Assembly: GCF_029892285.1 (NCBI RefSeq) | Contig: NZ_JARXVM010000004.1 | Location: 124,001 to 188,000 of the forward strand | DNA from: Rhizobium sp. SG_E_25_P2 | GTDB taxonomy: Bacteria; Pseudomonadota; Alphaproteobacteria; Rhizobiales; Rhizobiaceae | DNA: 64,000 bases | Reading direction: 5' to 3' | Part shown: piece by piece, positions 61,237 through 64,000 of the stretch | How positions within the stretch are numbered: position 1 is the first letter of the stretch | Layout: each line of letters starts with the position of its first letter | Translations under genes and position numbers: made by a program | Notes under the pieces: model-generated | What the model was told of the DNA's origin: nothing | The model's database searches: none | Seen by the model: only the letters and a program-made list of their open reading frames with translations

Positions 61237-61392
61237 CGCGGCTTGCCCGAGCCTTGCGACCAGGCTCTTGGTTACCTCCTGATGCATTCCGGACACGCCG
61301 AAAGATGCGGACATCGTCTCCGCCAGACGCTATGAACGGAAATCGTGCGCATTGGACGCGCACGGTCGCAGCAGGTCCGACAGGAAGGCGTC

Positions 61393-63039
61393 TTGACGAT
61401 CCGATATTTCACCAACCGTTCACGCCTTCACATCGCTTCCGGCGTCGTCCTCGCCGTGTTTCTCGTTACGCATTTCATCAACCATGCGCTTGGCTTGCAT
61501 TCCCTGGCGTTGATGGAGTGGGGCCGGGTCTATTTCAGTCTGATCTGGCGCAGTCCGCCCGGCACAGTGCTGCTCTACGGCGCGCTTCTGACGCATGCGG
61601 CGCTGGCGCTCGAACAGTTGGCCCTGCGCCGCAGCTGGCGGATGCCGGCGCGGGAGGCGCTGAAGATCGCTTTCGGTCTGTCGATCCCCTATCTGATGAT
61701 GGCGCATGTGGCGGGAACGCGGCTGGAATACGCGTTGTCGGGCTATGACCGCGGTTATCTCGAAGTCCTGCGGGCGCTTTGGAGCGGCGTCGGGTCGAAG
61801 ATCCAGTATATCCTCGCTCTGCTCGTGGTCTGGGGCCATGCCTGTCTCGGTCTGTGGTACTGGCTGCGTGGAAAGACCTGGTTCGGGCGCGCTGCCGGCT
61901 TTCTTGGCGCTCTGGCGCTATTGCTTCTGTTCATAGCCCTGGCCGGTTTCGTCACCGGCGGCGTCGAGGCGCGGGGGACCGCCATGCCACGGCCTGCGGT
62001 CCGGCCCCTGTCGCTCGATCAACTCTATACGATTCAGTATTGGCTTTATGGCGGTTGGACCTTGCTCATCGCCGCGGCCGCCTCATCGGGTTTTCTCGTG
62101 CGGGGGGAAAAAATCCGTGTGCGTTACGCCGGCGGAAAACTGGTTGCGGTTCCCAAGGGGTCGAGTGTTCTCGAGGCGAGCCGATCCGGCGGCGTGCCGC
62201 ATGTTTCCGTCTGCGGCGGCAAGGGGCGATGTTCCACCTGCCGCGTCCAAGTGCTCGATGGCGGCCAAGGCCAGCCGGAGCCCGAGGCGCGCGAAGCCGC
62301 GACGCTGCGCAGCATCGGGGCGGGGGCGGATGTCAGGCTCGCTTGTCAGTTGCGGCCCACTCATGATCTAACCGTGTTGCCGCTGCTGGACGCCTCCGAC
62401 TTCGATCGGGCGCCCGGGCGGTCCAGCGACGGCGCGGCGGGTCGCGAGCGCCTCGTGGCCGCGCTGTTTTGCGACCTGCGCGGCTTCACGCAACTTTCGG
62501 AGAGCAAGCTGCCCTATGACGTGGTGTTTCTGCTCAATCGTTACTTCTCCATGGTGGACAGGGCGGTGACGGAATCAGGCGGCGTGGTCGACAAATTCAT
62601 CGGCGACGGCGCGATCGCGCTGTTTGGGTTGGAAACTGGTTTCGATGTTGGCTGCCGACAGGCGCTCGCCGCCGCCGCGCGACTCTCTGACGAATTGCGC
62701 GGCCTGAACCTGTCGCTGGCCGCCGAGCTCGACAGGCCGTTGCGCGTCGCCATGGGCCTGCATGGCGGCACGGCCATTGTCGGGCGCATGGGGTCTGGCC
62801 GGGCAGCCGGGCTGACGGCGATCGGCGACACGATCAACACCGCAAGCCGGCTTGAAGGCCTGGCCAAGCAACGCAATGTCGAGCTTGCCGTCTCCGCCGA
62901 TCTCGTCCGCGCCGCCGGCGCCGACTGTACGGATCTGCAATCCGAGCATCTGGAAATTCGCGGCAAGAGCGGTCTTCTTGAAACCTGGCTGGTGCCGGAC
63001 GCTGCGACAGTGCGGCGCCTGCTGCCGGTCGCCAAGTAG
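61393..63039 (+). CDS. Membrane class III adenylate cyclase with 2Fe-2S ferredoxin domain
   Basis: A 548-residue protein from TTG 61393, which has AGGAAGG 5 bp upstream; an upstream GTG at 61345 lacks that. Residues 1 to about 235 hold six hydrophobic segments with histidines in SRLHIASG, TLTH-like VTHFINHALGLH and other helices, resembling cytochrome-b-type anchors. A ferredoxin domain follows with CGGKGRCSTC near 272-281 and a distal cysteine in RLACQLRP near 317. The cyclase domain starts near 355: FCDLRGFTQLSE (metal aspartate) and VDKFIGDGAIALFG near 400, then GDTINTASRLEG near 480. A redox or respiratory signal probably sets cAMP output. Confidence 0.9.
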   Translation: MTIRYFTNRSRLHIASGVVLAVFLVTHFINHALGLHSLALMEWGRVYFSLIWRSPPGTVLLYGALLTHAALALEQLALRRSWRMPAREALKIAFGLSIPYLMMAHVAGTRLEYALSGYDRGYLEVLRALWSGVGSKIQYILALLVVWGHACLGLWYWLRGKTWFGRAAGFLGALALLLLFIALAGFVTGGVEARGTAMPRPAVRPLSLDQLYTIQYWLYGGWTLLIAAAASSGFLVRGEKIRVRYAGGKLVAVPKGSSVLEASRSGGVPHVSVCGGKGRCSTCRVQVLDGGQGQPEPEAREAATLRSIGAGADVRLACQLRPTHDLTVLPLLDASDFDRAPGRSSDGAAGRERLVAALFCDLRGFTQLSESKLPYDVVFLLNRYFSMVDRAVTESGGVVDKFIGDGAIALFGLETGFDVGCRQALAAAARLSDELRGLNLSLAAELDRPLRVAMGLHGGTAIVGRMGSGRAAGLTAIGDTINTASRLEGLAKQRNVELAVSADLVRAAGADCTDLQSEHLEIRGKSGLLETWLVPDAATVRRLLPVAK

Positions 63040-63048
63040 CCGCCGGCT

Positions 63049-64000
63049 TCAGATCACCGCGCAGACGGTCTTGGTCTCCAGATAGTTTTCGAGCCCCTGT
63101 CCGCCGTTTTCATAGCCCCAGCCGGATTGCTTGTGGCCGCCCTTGGGCAGTTCCGGCGAGAAATAGGAATGGCAATTGATCCAGATCGTGCCGGCCTTTA
63201 CTGCCGCCGCGACGCGATGGGCGCTGGAGAGATCCTGCGTCCAGACGCTGCCGGCCAGGCCGTAGGGACTGTCGTTGGCGAAGGCGAGCGCTTCCTCGAT
63301 CTCGTCGAACGGCGTCACTGCCGCCACGGGGCCGAAAATCTCTTCCCGCATCATGCGCATGTCAGGCCGTACCGAGGTGACGACCGTCGGCAGATAGAAC
63401 GCGCCGGTCTCGCCCTCCTGCCGTCCGCCCACCGCGATCTCGGCGCCATCGGACTTGCCCTCATCGATGAAAGCCGCGACGCGATCGGCTTGCTTGCGGT
63501 TGACCAGCGGTCCGAGATCGACCTTGGGGTCGAGGCCATGGCCGAGCGTCATTCCACCCGCCGTCGCCGCTAGTCTTTCAACGACCTCCTCATAGACAGA
63601 GCGATGGGCATAGATTCTGGAGCCCGCGACGCAGACCTGGCCGGAATTGGCGAAAATGCCCCTGGCGACGCCGGGAATTGCAAGCGCCATATCGGCGTCG
63701 GAGAGGATGATGGCAGGGGATTTACCGCCGAGTTCCAGCGTCAGCTTTTTGAGATTGCCCTGGGCCGCGCGGACGATGAGCTTGCCGACCTCGGTCGATC
63801 CGGTGAAGGCGACCTTGTCGATATCGGGATGGGCGGTCAACGCTGCGCCGACATCCTCGCCGAAGCCGGTGACGATATTGACGACGCCGGCCGGCAGGCC
63901 TGCCTCTATCATCAATTCGCCGAGGCGTATGGCTGTGAGAGATGTCTCCTCCGCCGGCTTCAGCACCACTGTGCAGCCCGCGGCCAAAGCCGGCGCAAGT
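63049..64000 (-). CDS. Aldehyde dehydrogenase (5' partial, runs off the window)
   Basis: The C-terminal 317 residues of an NAD(P)-dependent ALDH; the frame stays open to the last base, so the start lies beyond 64000. It has LAAGCTVVLKPAEETSLTA, FTGSTEVGKLIVRAA, the general base in LELGGKSP and the catalytic cysteine in NSGQVCVAGSR. The C-terminus WGYENGGQGLENYLETKTVCAVI matches plant-type betaine/phenylacetaldehyde dehydrogenases. It is convergent with the cyclase gene, 9 bp apart. The substrate cannot be inferred from the fragment. Confidence 0.92.
   Translation of the reverse strand, partial: LAPALAAGCTVVLKPAEETSLTAIRLGELMIEAGLPAGVVNIVTGFGEDVGAALTAHPDIDKVAFTGSTEVGKLIVRAAQGNLKKLTLELGGKSPAIILSDADMALAIPGVARGIFANSGQVCVAGSRIYAHRSVYEEVVERLAATAGGMTLGHGLDPKVDLGPLVNRKQADRVAAFIDEGKSDGAEIAVGGRQEGETGAFYLPTVVTSVRPDMRMMREEIFGPVAAVTPFDEIEEALAFANDSPYGLAGSVWTQDLSSAHRVAAAVKAGTIWINCHSYFSPELPKGGHKQSGWGYENGGQGLENYLETKTVCAVI

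Overview
The window is GC-rich, densely coded DNA whose gene content points to an alphaproteobacterium of the order Hyphomicrobiales (Rhizobiales). Pointers are the many periplasmic-binding-protein ABC importers, a nicotinate dehydrogenase fused to three cytochrome c domains, a perfect TTAA-N7-TTAA (CtrA-type) box in front of minCDE, and a RIME-like palindromic repeat. No rRNA, tRNA, CRISPR array, insertion sequence or prophage was recognised. The catabolic bias together with minCDE would fit a chromid or megaplasmid, but this is inference.

Region A (1-15423) looks like an N-heterocycle catabolic locus. It holds the end of a BMP-type permease, a CodA-like amidohydrolase, a ferredoxin-NADP reductase, hydantoinase/oxoprolinase subunits HyuB and HyuA, two tandem DUF1185 proteins, a UPF0280 protein, a 6-hydroxynicotinate-reductase-like Fe-S protein, a MarR regulator, and nicotinate dehydrogenase NicA/NicB. 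Four related palindromes (core TTTGTATACAAA or transition variants) lie in front of fpr, hyuA, the reductase operon and nicA, which suggests one regulon. The most economical reading is a reductive nicotinate-type pathway in an aerobe. Region B (15507-24661) holds a copper-delivery operon (small Cys protein, PCuAC, SCO), a chemoreceptor, and an RND efflux pump with adaptor and TetR regulator.

Region C (24722-30601) is a sugar/sugar-acid ABC importer operon ending in a frameshifted enolase-superfamily dehydratase and an L-rhamnose-mutarotase-like gene. Region D (30805-44069) is a divergent pair of operons. One is gntR, a GT1 glycosyltransferase and an aldehyde dehydrogenase; the other is a polyamine-type ABC importer, a second GT1 glycosyltransferase, three tandem small cupins, a second aldehyde dehydrogenase and a saccharopine-dehydrogenase-like protein. 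I know of no named pathway with this composition.

Region E (44154-59274) starts with recQ, then a SorC regulator and a fused aldolase/short-chain dehydrogenase, a vapBC module, and a divergent locus: a ribose-type ABC importer on the minus strand and, on the plus strand, mtnK, mtnA, a two-gene transketolase and a RuBisCO-like protein, packed with overlaps or gaps of at most 5 bp. This looks like uptake and breakdown of 5-methylthioribose or a related 5-deoxypentose by a variant route. The divergent promoters share a palindrome that contains both -35 boxes. Region F (59295-64000) holds minCDE, a membrane adenylate cyclase carrying a 2Fe-2S ferredoxin domain, and the C-terminal part of a third aldehyde dehydrogenase that runs off the window.
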